Shown piece after piece: positions 34,306 to 45,137 of a stretch of DNA of 64,000 nt (positions within the stretch are counted from its first letter, which is position 1; each line of letters opens with the position of its first letter). The notes under the pieces were generated by a model. It was not told where the DNA came from, did no database searches, and saw nothing but the letters and a program-made list of their open reading frames with translations. The stretch lies in the NCBI GenBank assembly GCA_033239525.1, contig BSYO01000004.1:21366037-21430036 (forward strand). The letters are read 5' to 3'. Source of the DNA: Nepenthes gracilis (Eukaryota; Streptophyta; Magnoliopsida; Caryophyllales; Nepenthaceae). A program made the translations under genes and the position numbers.

Positions 34306-35289
34306 GGGTTACTGCTGCCGGCTTTGAGCCTTAAGCTTCGTGGAGCTTTTGCCGGATTGCTACTTTCAGGGTGCTCTTCCTTTGTGGATTGAATTCTAGG
34401 TCGACTCATTTAGACACCGAACCCATCAAAAACTAATAGAAATTGCGATTTAAATAAAGAAATATAATTATTATTATTTGAAATATTATCAAAATAATAG
34501 AAAAAATCTTATTAAATATTTTATATTTATTTATATTTTTATTAGTTGTTTTAAAAATTGTGAAAATAGTATATGAGTGCTTAAAAGCTTTAAAACCAAT
34601 AACTTTTTTTTATAAAACCTAGTAAGAGTATAAGTTATTGCGTAATAAAAAATGAGATTTTATTTATATTAATTTTAAAATTAATTCTTATTTAAATTGT
34701 AAAAAAGGACAAATAGTATTATCTTTAATAATAAGTTGGGATATTTTTACATACCTGAGTTGTAAAAACTTCTACATGTATCTTTCCAATTGATGGCCTT
34801 TCGTCATAAAAAATTAACTCTTGAAGTGAATGGTATATTTGTCGGCCCATCTCGATTTAGCTTCTAATCATATTGAAAAACTCCTAACCTTGCACCATCG
34901 AAAAATTTTAATTCAATTTGAGTGCATGATAATTGTTGTCTCTCATATTTTTCTATATATCGCTTTAGGTATTTGATACTTTTAAAACTTTGATGCGTAT
35001 AGTATTATTTTTACATGTTTTACAAATGGCTCTTTCCTTCAACTAATTTGATTTTAAAAAGTTATCATATAATACTAGAATATTTCCTAGGGGAGGACCA
35101 GAAATAGAAGGAATAATGGTATTTGGGATAAGTTGTGATTCTAATACCTCAAAATTACTATCAATATATGGTCTAGTCGGCATCAGAGTATTAGAATAAT
35201 TTTTCATAGTCCTTTGGCCTAACACAGCTCGTAATGTTGGATCATACTTAACATGGTCTAACACTGTTCATTTTAGGCTGGGCTGTGCT
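34306..35289. other. AT-rich sequence, no gene identified
   Basis: The short minus-strand frame at 35043-35264 is weakly protein-like (PNTIIPSISGPPLGN) but matches nothing I know. The start (34306-34420) is GC-richer and may belong to the retroelement ending at 34305. Confidence 0.35.
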
Positions 35290-36440
35290 GAAATAGGGTT
35301 GGCACAACCTATTTGGCACCTCCAACTTAGGAGTAACCTTCATTTGATCCCATTTTGCTACTTCAGACTGTTTGGTTCTCATTAAGAGAATCTCTACTGG
35401 GTTCAGATCCTAAAAGAATCGCTGGCTTTCCTTTGGAGGTTGCCTTCTACTCATCCCACCAATTCTTGCAAACATCCAGTCTTATTGAGCCTCGATTTTC
35501 ATAATCCCAAAGTCTTCTGAAGAAACATTGATAGTATTTAAGGAAGTTCCACTGGCATGGCCCTACTTCTGGTAAGAACTCTACTAAGGTGGTATGGGAC
35601 AAGGTTTGTAGATCTAAAATGGAAGGCGAGCTGGGGCTGAAAAATTCTGTAGCTTGTAACAAAGCTCTACTAGCGAAATACCTGTGGCAGCTTGTGGTAT
35701 GTGGTGGCAATTCGATCTGGATCAATTGAGTCAAACGTCACTAAATCAAGAACATATACATTTGGACTATCAAGACTTCTCAGTCCGCTCTATGTAGCTT
35801 CTGCAAAATAATGAACTTTCATGACTTGCTAAGACTTTTTGTTCATCACGTCATGGGGAATGGGAAAGACACCTTCCTGTGATTCTATTTCTGGCATCCA
35901 ATTGGTCCTCTCAGAGTTACCTTTCCTGATCGTATCACGCTTAATACGAGTATTCATCAAACATGAAGGTGGATTTTGTTATCTCGGTAACTAGTGGAGA
36001 TGTCTGCCTTAAGTTTTTCTGTTTGTTGGTTTTTTCATTAAATTGTGGCTGCCTATGGTCCTTGCTTCGATTCCAGAGACACTATTTGATAAGACCAAGA
36101 GACTAGTGGCTTTTTCTTAGTTCAATCCGCTTAGAAGATCTTCCAGTCAGTTGGTTCGAAAATGGAATGAACCTTCTTGATCTGGGACCCTAGTTTCCAT
36201 CTCTCCCACGCATTTTTCTTTTGGTTGACAATCATAGACCATCTTTGGATCTTGGACAGATGGAGATTCTTTCACAGTGCATCAATTGTTTTTCAAAAGT
36301 GAAGCTGCCCATAGGATTTAGAAGGTGATGCAGACCAAGATTAATTGTTCCTGGCCTTAGGACTACTGAGTTAGAGCCTTTAGATAGGCAACATTCAAAT
36401 GAAATACTAGTTCTCTTATTTATCTTTGTTTCAGCCTAGC
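35290..36440 (+). pseudogene. LINE ORF2 C-terminal relic (after the reverse transcriptase, zf-RVT region)
   Basis: The frame at 35586 reads KVVWDKVCRSKMEGELGLKN followed by ALLAKYLWQLV and IWINWVK, the classic plant L1 block K-V-x-W-x-x-V-C-x-P-K-x-E-G-G-L-G-(I/L) ... KxLWxL ... WxxW. Upstream, RKFHWHGP fits the preceding FLWxG segment. Later pieces (LWFYFWHPIGPLR) match FDxWHPxGPL. Many stops make it non-functional. The 3' end is followed by A-rich sequence near 36700. Confidence 0.78.
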
Positions 36441-36839
36441 TCTTGTGACCACAATTTACTTTATGTCAAAAGATCGGATGCAAGGATCTTTGACACTGTC
36501 TTTGCTCTTATGGCAAAAGGACTGTGCGGATCATCTGCAACTTACTGGTACATTCACCTCTGTCCTTGTTGGTCTCATCTGGCTTCTCTTTTTGTTTTTG
36601 AATATTTTTGGTGGGGAGCATTTGTCAGTTTTTGGAGTTATGTTGTAAATTTGCTCCTTGGTTAACTTTTGGGTTCTCTAGAATTCTTATACATATAAAA
36701 TATTTGATAAAATAAAAATGAATGCTTATCAAAATTAAAAAGAGAACCCCCCCAATGGGAGGATCATAACTCCTCCTATTCCGGATGTCAATAAACCTGG
36801 AATGGCAAACATATAAAGAATAATATTTTTAGACTGGAT

Positions 36840-37085
36840 ACAGTGATGATAAATGAGAAGCAAGGATTGGAATTTTGTAATTCAAAAACCATATTCTTAG
36901 GCCCAAATGTCTCAGATCAATTGGAATTTTGTAATTCAAAAACCATATTCTTAGGCCCAAATGTCTCAGATCACTCGGCTGCAGTGGTGAGATGTTTTGA
37001 ACAGGCTAATAGAAAGAAAACTTCACAAATTTCAACTTCTGGGTGGAAACGATGGGTTCCAAATGATTGAGGAAGCACTAAACAA
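36840..37085 (+). pseudogene. Probable LINE reverse-transcriptase fragment with a 54-bp duplication
   Basis: The frame contains CNSKTIFLGPNVSD twice, similar to the plant LINE RT segment (V)NxSKTxIFFxxNV. The repeat unit is 54 bp (36867-36920 and 36921-36974), essentially identical, so recent. Too short for certainty. Confidence 0.5.
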
Positions 37086-37508
37086 GATACTGAGGGAACG
37101 TGTACTAGACTAGCCTCCAAGCTGGGGGGGGGGAGGGGTGGGGGAAGCTCCATTCAGTGCAATAGAAAGATATATGGGAAATATGAGATAAAATCATTCT
37201 CCAAAAATTATCATGTTATTTTATAATTTAAAATATGAAATTAAATATCATAATATACATGAATCCATCCTTAGGTTTTTTTTTAAAGAACTTGAAACCG
37301 ATTTCTTTACCTTCATCATTATCTTTTTATCTAAATGAGAGCTGCATAAATTGTTTGTGAAGATGTTAGTATAGGGTTTTGGGTCATTCTTTTGTGAAAC
37401 TTATACCAATTAACATATCGTCTAGTGACACGCCTAATATTACACAAAATCTTGCTCGATTGGAGAAAAATGTTCAATTGGTATATGATAGACACTTGAA
37501 ATGAGCAT
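37086..37508. other. No gene seen
   Basis: AT-rich with a nine-base G run (37122-37130). The part from about 37365 may be the outer part of LTR copy (e). Confidence 0.35.
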
Positions 37509-37700
37509 TGATACGTGCTCCATGACCGCACGTGGAAGATCAACAGCGAAGTGTGGCGAGGGAATGGGAGTTCTAGCAGATGCAAAGAGGGAAAAACAGA
37601 GAGAATGAGTGAGGTAGAGAGAACGAGATTAGGCAAGAGAGGGGAGGGATCTAGAGAAGCAGGGGAAAGAAGGGAGAAGGGAAGAGGGGAGGGGATGTCT
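37509..37700 (-). repeat. LTR/leader copy (e) of the gene-capturing family
   Basis: Matches 39311-39505 closely: 'gatacgtgctccat', 'gaagtgtggcgagg', 'gagtgaggtagagagaacga', 'caggggaaagaagggagaag'. It marks the 3' side of the second composite. Confidence 0.65.
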
Positions 37701-38126
37701 GCAATGGTTCAGCACATTGTGCACAGGATCAATGCTACTCCTCATGTCTCTAAGTGCATGACATGGAGCAGCCTGCACCTCGTCGCACCACTCAAGTAGA
37801 TCAAGTGATGGGAAATGCCATATTGCATCCTGAAGTGATTTTCTGTCATAATCAGGCTGCAACAAAGATGAAAAAGATATTGAGACGGCCACACCATTTA
37901 TTGATTCCGAGAGCACAATTGCTCCCTCACGGAGCCTATGCTACCTGCAACTAATATGATAATCTAATGAGGAGGAATTGATGAAAGCATGAATACACCA
38001 ACCAATGTTGATCTTCAGTGGAGGAATTGAGTTCGTTTCTAAGGGCCGGAGTGGAATGACGTGGAGAAGTGCCAATGGAGAATTCGGTTCAATGAAAATG
38101 GTGATTTGTGCCCTTATTTAGGAAAA
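37701..38126 (-). pseudogene. Further captured coding-like fragment, unidentified
   Basis: The minus-strand frame (37916-37700) contains SINGVAVSISFSSLLQPDYD and SLQDAIWHFPSLDLLEW with no stop for over 70 codons. It does not fit ubiquitin E1 or a retroelement protein I know, so it may derive from another host exon. Confidence 0.4.
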
Positions 38127-38472
38127 GCACACAGCCGTTGCAGTATCCATTGATTTTGCCTGTCCCATGTTCCAATCACAAAAACGAATGTTGCCTGTTA
38201 TGATTGTTGTCCTCGATGATGTCACTAGCTGGAGTTGTAAACTTACCTTTGTTACAGCAAGACACACCCACTAATGCTACATACTTCAGCAATTCACATC
38301 CCCGAGCACCAGAACCTACCATGCACACTCTTGCATCCACAATTTTATTTTGCAGCTTGGATCCAAAAGTAGAAATCGGGGCATCATGGTTAACAATATC
38401 ACCAAATATGGTAGGCATGAGATCCAAAACCGTCCCTACACCCAAGATGAAGTGGCGAAGGACATTGTGATC
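38127..38472 (-). pseudogene. UBA1-like: Captured fragment of a ubiquitin-activating enzyme E1 gene
   Basis: The minus-strand frame contains VLRHFILGVGTVLDLMPTIF (E1 family LRHFAFGARAVLNPMAAMFG), then ISTFGSKLQNKIVDARVCMV directly followed by GSGARGCELLKYVALVGVSC. The latter matches the adenylation-domain nucleotide-binding segment [20 protein letters not shown] of plant UBA1. After a frameshift, CDWNMGQAKSMDTATA (about 38180-38135) matches RDWNIGQAKSTVAA. About 40 residues normally between the first two blocks are missing without a frame change. In an intact E1 this domain adenylates ubiquitin with ATP. This piece, about 100 residues of roughly 1,080, cannot do that. It is fused in frame to the element's Pro-rich gag tail (38724-38473). 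Confidence 0.8.
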
Positions 38473-39325
38473 ACTCTCTCCAAACCATAGGAGAGAATCA
38501 AGTTGCGTGCTGGACAGTGTCCGAAAATTCACATCTTCACAGATCCACGAATCCATAGGAGCAAGTGTTGGCACTGGCTCCACACTAGTGATTGAAGTTG
38601 TGATCTCTGAGGGAGTTGGAAGGCTGTGTAGTAAAGGAAGATGTTGCAGAGGTGCGGTGGGAGGTTGCTCTTTGATTTGGGAATCAGGTAATGCGTGTGG
38701 AGATGATTTCTCGATTCGAGCCAAAGAAGGCGAAATTTCAGTCGTAGAAGTGTTAGAGGTGTTACTTGCTGCAAGTGGCGATTCCCTTGGATATGCTCGA
38801 GGCTATTGTAGGTCTATTTGGTTCAAGGAAGGAAGAATGTCCGCGTGGGAGTACCGAATCTGTGTGGTGGTAGAAATGGAGGGCGCGGTTCAAGCAGCAG
38901 GTGGTTGTACGGACACGATGAAGAAAACAATTTCCAGTTAAGGTAAGGAAAGATGAAGAATGGTGGTGGTGTCTAGTGGAGTTGGTGACGTTCTGAGAGA
39001 GGTTGGGATTGCGGAAACAATGGTGGAGGATAAACAGTAACATATGGAGAAGCCACAAGTGAGGGAGGATGTACTGGCCAATTTTGCTTAATTCGGTTGA
39101 ACGATCGACTGATTTCAGCAAGGGAGTAATGATTTGTACTGTAGTGGCAATTTGCTCTGCGTGTTGTCGAATGATCGTCGTTTGCTGGTGGATGGTCACG
39201 GCAACGATCTTCAACTCCTGCGACAATCGTGCAACGATAGTTTCGAGCGCCTACAATGCTTGTTCTTCAGCCATTGTCTCCTTTGCTTTTCTCTCAACGA
39301 GAGCACCTTTTGATACGTGCTCCAT
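38473..39325 (-). pseudogene. Gag-like protein of the second composite element
   Basis: The start at 39325 (MEHVSKGALVERKAKETMAE) is homologous to the one at 21969. One stop (TAG, about 39255) interrupts it, then the frame 39226-38762 continues with helical sequence (LSQELKIVAVTIHQQTTIIR) and a His/Ser/Thr/Pro-rich tail. In another frame 38724-38473 gives a Pro-rich stretch that leads directly into the E1 fragment. No zinc knuckle or pol is seen. Confidence 0.55.
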
Positions 39326-39707
39326 AATCGCACACGGAAGATCGATGGTGAAGTGTGGCGAGGGCTAAGAGAAGGGGAGTTCCGGCAAAGGGGAAAACAA
39401 AGAGAATGAGTGAGGTAGAGAGAACGAGATTGGGCAAGAGAGGGGAGAGACCTGGAGTGGCAGGGGAAAGAAGGGAGAAGGGAAGAAGGGAAGAGGGGAG
39501 AGGAAATTGAGAGGGAGGCAGTGGAGACAGAGAGGATGAGAGAAGATAATAAAGGCAGGAAAATAAATATTACTTTGTTGTCTTATAATGCGCAGCACAA
39601 TGTTGGCTAAATACAATGCCGAGTAACAAACTAGGGTAAGGGAGAAAAAGGGCAGTGCTGTTGCACGTGACCCAATAACCTGACAACTATAACACATTAT
39701 GCTAACA
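39311..39707 (-). repeat. LTR/leader copy (f), 5' LTR of the second composite element
   Basis: The minus strand begins TGTTAGCATAATGTGTTATAG (right end at 39707), passes through a CT-rich leader with 'cctttgccggaactcccctt' and reaches the gag ATG at 39325. It pairs with copy (e) and is related to (a), (b), (c) and (d). Confidence 0.6.
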
Positions 39708-39999
39708 GATCAGGAAGGGGATAACCAAATTAACGCAGTCCTAACAATATTAGTTTATGGGTAGGGGAGAGAAACCAAATTAAATCAGCAATGTGAGTGC
39801 TTCACCGGGTAGTTGTGAACTATTGCCGGCGTATGTCCGAGTGACCATGGAGGGGACCCATAACAAGCTTATATGCTATTTCTCTAGAGGAGTAATGCCT
39901 GATGCGTGTATAAAGGACATACATTCGTGGTTTGTCAAAAAAGATCGCACCTGAGAGCAGCTCGTGCTCCATTTGTCCAGTAATTCTACACCAGATGAG
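39708..39999. other. No gene seen
   Basis: Short mixed-composition spacer. The 60-codon minus frame at 39820-40002 has no recognisable motif. Confidence 0.35.
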
Positions 40000-40480
40000 C
40001 ACCTAAGGGGCGTTTGTGCTCTGACACTATTATAAATCGTCCTAATGTGATTTTATGGTATTTAATGCGATTCTTTTGAGTATTTGAGTGTTAACACAAT
40101 GAGAAAAATAAGAGGAAGAGAAAAAAAGAAAGATTTATTTATTCGTTTGAGTTTCGAATCGTATTCTATTATCCACCGACCTTGGGTACATTATATTTAT
40201 TTTTGTGAAGAACCTTTTATCGGTTATGTTTCTTCTCATTCATCTTTTATTCTCTATTACTTAGATTTATTATTATAACTTTGTTATATTCTTATATTTA
40301 TTGAAAGTTTTTATAATCGAAACTCATCGAATATTTATTGTCACCTGCAAAAATTATGAATTTTTCGTTAATGATGTCATCGCCTACGGGATCATATTTA
40401 GTGATTGATATTGTATACCCAATGTGCATTGTTTGTGTCAATGGGTTCAAGTTAGTTATAGATTTGATTTTATTAGATAT
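40000..40480 (+). repeat. LTR-like repeat related to 51.0-52.2 kb
   Basis: Shared blocks include 'aatcgtcctaatgtgatttt' / 'aattgtcctgacgtgatttt', 'atttattcgtttgag' / 'ttcattcgtttattgag', 'ccaccgaccttgggtac' / 'ccactaaccttgggtat' and 'tatatttattgaaagttttt'. The order is the same in both places. The leader-like sequence after a TATA-type region suggests an LTR. Confidence 0.55.
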
Positions 40481-40819
40481 GCTCAATTTTAATATAATTT
40501 TAGAAATAAATTAGTTAGTGAGTTACCATACTAATATAGATTGTTTTTATAATAGAATGCATTTTTCGATTTCAAGTTATGAACCCTTCTATTTTCAATA
40601 AATGATACAAAAACAGTCCAACTACTTTATTTCGGCCTAGCATGCATGTCATTTGATGTGAAGTAGGTGCCAAGCCTATTTAGCTTATGTAACCATCACC
40701 AGTAGTCATAATATTTTGGTTGAAGAGATACCCACGGTGTGTGACTCGAGGACCAAACAAATCTGTTTTAAAATAATTAAAGATTAAGAATTAATATAAT
40801 CAGACCTTGGGATTCGAGA

Positions 40820-41560
40820 ATTGACAATATGACCCTTCTTGTCACAATAGATGTAGTTGATATCCTAAAACTTGGACAAGTTGTTGCTCCTCTCTAATCT
40901 CATTGCCATCTCCCATGCCCTCAACCACTAGTAGATATCAGGACATTCGACTCCCTTGAAATCTTATTACTTCCCCTTCGACTTAAACTCATTCATAAGT
41001 AGAAAAGTAATGACTTCATTAAGACTAAATATGTCTTTATCAAATAGTAACGTCATGATAATATAATTGTAAGAGACCGGTAAAGAAACTAATAATACTA
41101 ACGCTTTGTCTTTCTCATTAATTTTCTTATCAAGTGTCGACATTTGCATCAAAATCTCATTAAATTTGTCCAAACATTTCTCAAAATTTTTCCATTATGA
41201 CAACCAAAGGTCATAAAACTTCTTCACATGCATCTTTATTGTCAAATGTTTGAACTTATATTGACCTTCAAGTTTTATCCAGACTTTCTTGGGATCCAAT
41301 AAGCCACTGACTTCTTAAAGAGTATTATCTATAAGATACAATTTGATTGGGTAATTAGTAAAATCTCTCATATCTTGCCACTCCTTATTCTTCATCTTCT
41401 CTAATATTTCCTCCCTATTTTGAAATTTTTTTATCATTTTTTGTTGAGTCAAAGCATTTCTCTCTTTCTTTCCAAAGAATGGAATCATTTTGCCTATTAA
41501 ATTAATGTAGAATGGCAAATTTCTTAGCATTGATGTTATCAAATTGTAGTTTTTGCATTA
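40820..41560 (-). pseudogene. Ty1/copia gag relic (UBN2-type)
   Basis: The minus frame 41542-41315 includes ILEKMKNKEWQDM (copia gag WEKMxxKxW pattern). 41173-40967 contains FNEILMQMSTLDKKINEKDK, LLVSLPVSYNYIIMTLLFDK and LNEVITFLLMNE, matching the family order (F)NxIxxxLxxxdxxixdEdxAxxLLxSLPxSYxxfvxTLL...sleeVxxaLlxxE. A damaged zinc knuckle (YIYCDKKGHIVNSR, first and last Cys lost) lies near 40855-40815. No pol follows, so a deletion derivative or fragment. Confidence 0.78.
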
Positions 41561-41569
41561 TCAAAAAAT

Positions 41570-42325
41570 CTAGTTTCTAATATCATGTATTTATTAGCTA
41601 AAGTACACACAATCGACACAACAGAACAAACTTAAACTACTTGTTAAATATCAACCACCAAACACGTGAGTACAATAAATGTAATAATGTACTATAATTT
41701 TTAACATGAAAAATCTTTTTCAACTAATGAAAAAATATCGGGATAAATTTTAAATAAAATCACTATAGATAGTGTCAATTACAAAATAAACCCTTTCAAA
41801 ATCACTTCATTACAACCCTAGTGAAGAATGATTGAATACTAATTCCATAAACTCATTTAGTAACCCGCTAGAAAATATATCGAGAAATAAAAGTAACCAA
41901 ATGTAATACGTCCTACAAAATAATATTAAAATGCCGTTGACCTTACGAAAAACGAAACTTGAATCGAATATCGACCGGATGCCGAATCTCTTCATCTTAT
42001 CTCATTTCTTTTTTCATGTGGCGCTCTTTATATCAAAAATGATTTCAAATACTCTAAAATCGTGTCAGACGTGTCTTTGCATTAGTGTCTGATCATGAGC
42101 GTTAATCAGGCATGACCTCCTTAGACAAACAGCACACAAAGGCAACTCAAACACTCATCAAGCGTAACCTTTGTAGACAAACTATGCATATGTGTCTCTC
42201 GGGTGCCTTTATGCAACACTCAACTAACCTTCAACCAACCATCGCTTACCTTTACGCGAATATCGTTCGACCTTTGCATGAATATCGCGCATCCTCCCAA
42301 TAACTCGTCCGTTTGTTATAATATC
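41570..42325 (-). repeat. Probable 5' LTR of the copia element, with degenerate primer-binding site
   Basis: Next to gag, at about 41573-41587, the minus strand reads ATGATATTAGAAACTAG, a degenerate match to TGGTATCAGAGC. The following 740 bp have a GC-richer centre (42050-42300) and a right end near 'gtttgttataatatct'. Boundaries are approximate. Confidence 0.45.
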
Positions 42326-42339
42326 TACTAGAGAATGGC

Positions 42340-43420
42340 CCAAAATTCAATACAACCAGATGTATTAAGCTTATATGAGGAAGAACAGGGTAAGATGATA
42401 GCTTAAGCAGCTGGTTGTTGCTGTGGAAAACTTGTTCAAGTAGAAGGCACAAATTGACTGGCTCCATGCAGGTGATGTTAACACGGTTTTGTCACTCTGC
42501 TAAAAGCCAGACTACATTATATTACTACAATATCAGAATTGAAAGAAGTAAATTAACCCAGCAAGTCACTGAAGTGGTTATTCAGTTTTTAAGCAGCTAC
42601 TGGGACAGCCTAAAGAGGAGGTAAGGGAACAGACGAATACATTTGGCAGGATTTGAAGTGTGTTTTTCACGCACCATCAATTGGAAGGAATCCACCGATC
42701 CAAATGTGTCATGTAACCATGACAGTGAGCACTATAGTCAGTAGCTAGATATGGGTAAGGGGGCATGGAATTCTTATGGTGAGCTACAACAATTGTGGAA
42801 GAGCCCAATATGAAGAGGTTAAGAAATAATTGAGCAAGATAGGACGTTATTAGTATTTCATTATGGCCCTTATGGCCATGACGTATGAATGAACCTTTAT
42901 GTATCTGAGTCGATGCTTGCATGTAGCAACGTGGTCTACAAAATCCTGGTGTTGAGGCTTACAATGGTATTGCTAGACTGATTAATGAAGCACAGCGTAC
43001 TTTTATAAATGGAAAACTAATTCACCACAACATGCTGGTCGTCCGTGGAGCTGAAGAGGGTTGCTTCCTGGACCTAGATGCTCCGTGAAAATAGGTTTGA
43101 GAAAGGCTGATGACTCCGTGGATCGGAATTTTCTTGCGATTTATTGAAACAAATGTGATTTCCTGGTAAAGTTCATGTGCTGGATCATGGAGTCTATTCC
43201 AACACCAAGCTAATATATTTTCTTTCAAGGAGGAATTTTGTTGTTTCTTGCAAGGAAAAAGGGGTGAGAGGAGAATTTCTTCGCTTTTCTTTTGCCATGG
43301 GCATGGAGTAGCTCTCATGGGATCTATCTCTCCTTGAGCACGAGCCAGACTTTAGTTTCAACCAAACCTCAAGGTCTGGGTTCATTACATGATTTTACGT
43401 CTTTCATTCTTTCCTTTCCT
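42340..43420 (+). pseudogene. LINE ORF2 reverse-transcriptase relic
   Basis: Pieces in successive frames follow plant L1 RT order. QKAQIDWLHAGDVNT (about 42445; family xKARIxWLxxGDxNT) is followed by LTQQVTEVVIQF (about 42565). Next come INEAQRTFINGKLIHHNMLV (about 42985; family xxxQxAFxxGRxIxDNILxA) and KIGLRKADDSVDRNFL (about 43090; family KIDLxKAYDSVxWxFL). Last is CWIMESI (about 43185). Catalytic-core sequence beyond is unrecognisable. Many stops make it dead. Confidence 0.75.
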
Positions 43421-44043
43421 TCATAATATCCTTAAAGAGCAGAAGAAATTTCATAACCAAGTCCTAGCCCTACCGAGCAAAACCGACTGGGGTTATTTGC
43501 CACGGGAGACAAGCCCCTAATTTAGTTCCAGTCATCTGAGGAAAGTCGGCGTCACAAGCCGAAAGAAAAAGATCGACGATGGCCGGACTCATGGCCTTGG
43601 GGCGGGCAATCAGTTCTGATTGTGTTAGCATGGCAGGAGAGGAAGTCTGTGGATGTAGCAAGTAGTGAAAGCCCCCCTTGTTTTTGGGGAGCATTGAAAT
43701 ATCCCAATTTCTACAAATTTGAATGATGCAACCAAAGTGAGAATTAATTGATCAATCAATTAATTGTATGGTTTGGGTGTGAACGTATTATGCATGTAAT
43801 TACAGGATTATGCTTTTAATACAATGAGCCTTCACAAGAGAGGAAGGCTGATTGATATTTGTTCCCCCTTTACTCCATAAGATAAGGCAAAAGGAGAATA
43901 AATTTTAAATGTTTTGATAAAAATAACATTAAATCACCTTGACCTCTTGAAAGGTATGCTAGCACGTATGTGCTGCCAAAATTTTTTAAAAATCATATGA
44001 TAATTTAGGCAAATGTTTTATATATAAAGTAACATTGATCGTA

Positions 44044-44044
<1 letters not shown>
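43421..44044. other. LINE-adjacent sequence, no clear gene
   Basis: The minus frame 43470-43694 (TPVGFAR-ending) has no recognised domain. The rest is AT-rich. Confidence 0.35.

Positions 44045-44074
<30 letters not shown>
44045..44074. repeat. (AAT)n microsatellite
   Basis: About ten AAT units. Confidence 0.9.
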
Positions 44075-44075
<1 letters not shown>

Positions 44076-44149
44076 TAGCATAAATTTTCAAAAATAAAAT
44101 TTGAAACAAGAAGAGTGTTATGATTTAAAACGGATTTTAAATTTATAGT

Positions 44150-44419
44150 CTTATATATAAATATTTAGTAAGTCTAAATATATCAAATAACAAATAGTTA
44201 TATATATACATATATATTCAAGAAATTTACCTCAAATTACAATGCTAACTTGTTTAGATTAAATATTTCGTAACTAAATATTCATCTTATATACAAATAT
44301 TTAGTAAATCTAAATATATCAAATAACAAATAGTTATATATATACATATATATTCAAGAAATTTACCTCAAATTACAATGCTAACTTTTTTAAATTAAAT
44401 GTTTCGTAACTAAATATTT
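44150..44419. repeat. Tandem duplication of 135 bp
   Basis: Units 44150-44284 and 44285-44419, each containing 'caaatagttatatatataca' and 'caagaaatttacctcaaatt'. About six differences by eye. Confidence 0.88.
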
Positions 44420-45105
44420 ATGACTACTTATTTAAAAGAATAATTATTTTTTCCTCCTTTTTTCTATATTTTTAATAAAATGATGTAAAATAAAAATGCA
44501 AGTAAAATTAAGATTTTATTAGCTCGTTCAAGAACCAGCAAAGGCTTCAATAATTGAGCAGGTAGGCTGCCACCCGCTTCTCCTTGTTTAATTTAGAGGG
44601 TCACCATCTGTCATCAACCCTTTTTCTCTTTCAAGAATTTCAAATCCAACCACTCAATATATTATTATTTTTTTAATTATTTTTCTTATGTTGGATTGGT
44701 TGGAATTAAAAACACTAAACATGGATATCATTGTCTTTATTTTATTAGTAATAAATTTTGATAGATAACGTATTTCGTAATTGGTATGATAATAATAATT
44801 AGGAGGAGTCGTTGTCCATGAGCTCCATGATTTGAGGAGGGCAAATTATATATTGGAAATATACAAACAAATAACAATTAAAAAACAATTAATATCGTAG
44901 TGCTGTGACTATAAGTACTGTAATTTGTGTCCATCTGGCAGTCAAATTTTATTACTTTTAATTTTGTCTGATTATTTTTTAAAAAAAATTAACAAAATTT
45001 GCAAAAAAAAAAAAAATACATTTGATCTGAAAAGTAGATATTTTATCAAAAATAAAGAAGAAATTATTTTAAAAATCACGCCAAAAAAAAAATACAAAGG
45101 AGCCC

Positions 45106-45137
<32 letters not shown>

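Noticed and set aside
43470..43694. 74-codon minus-strand frame next to the LINE RT relic
   Set aside because: No domain recognised, and the strand is opposite to the neighbouring LINE. Kept only as part of an unassigned region.
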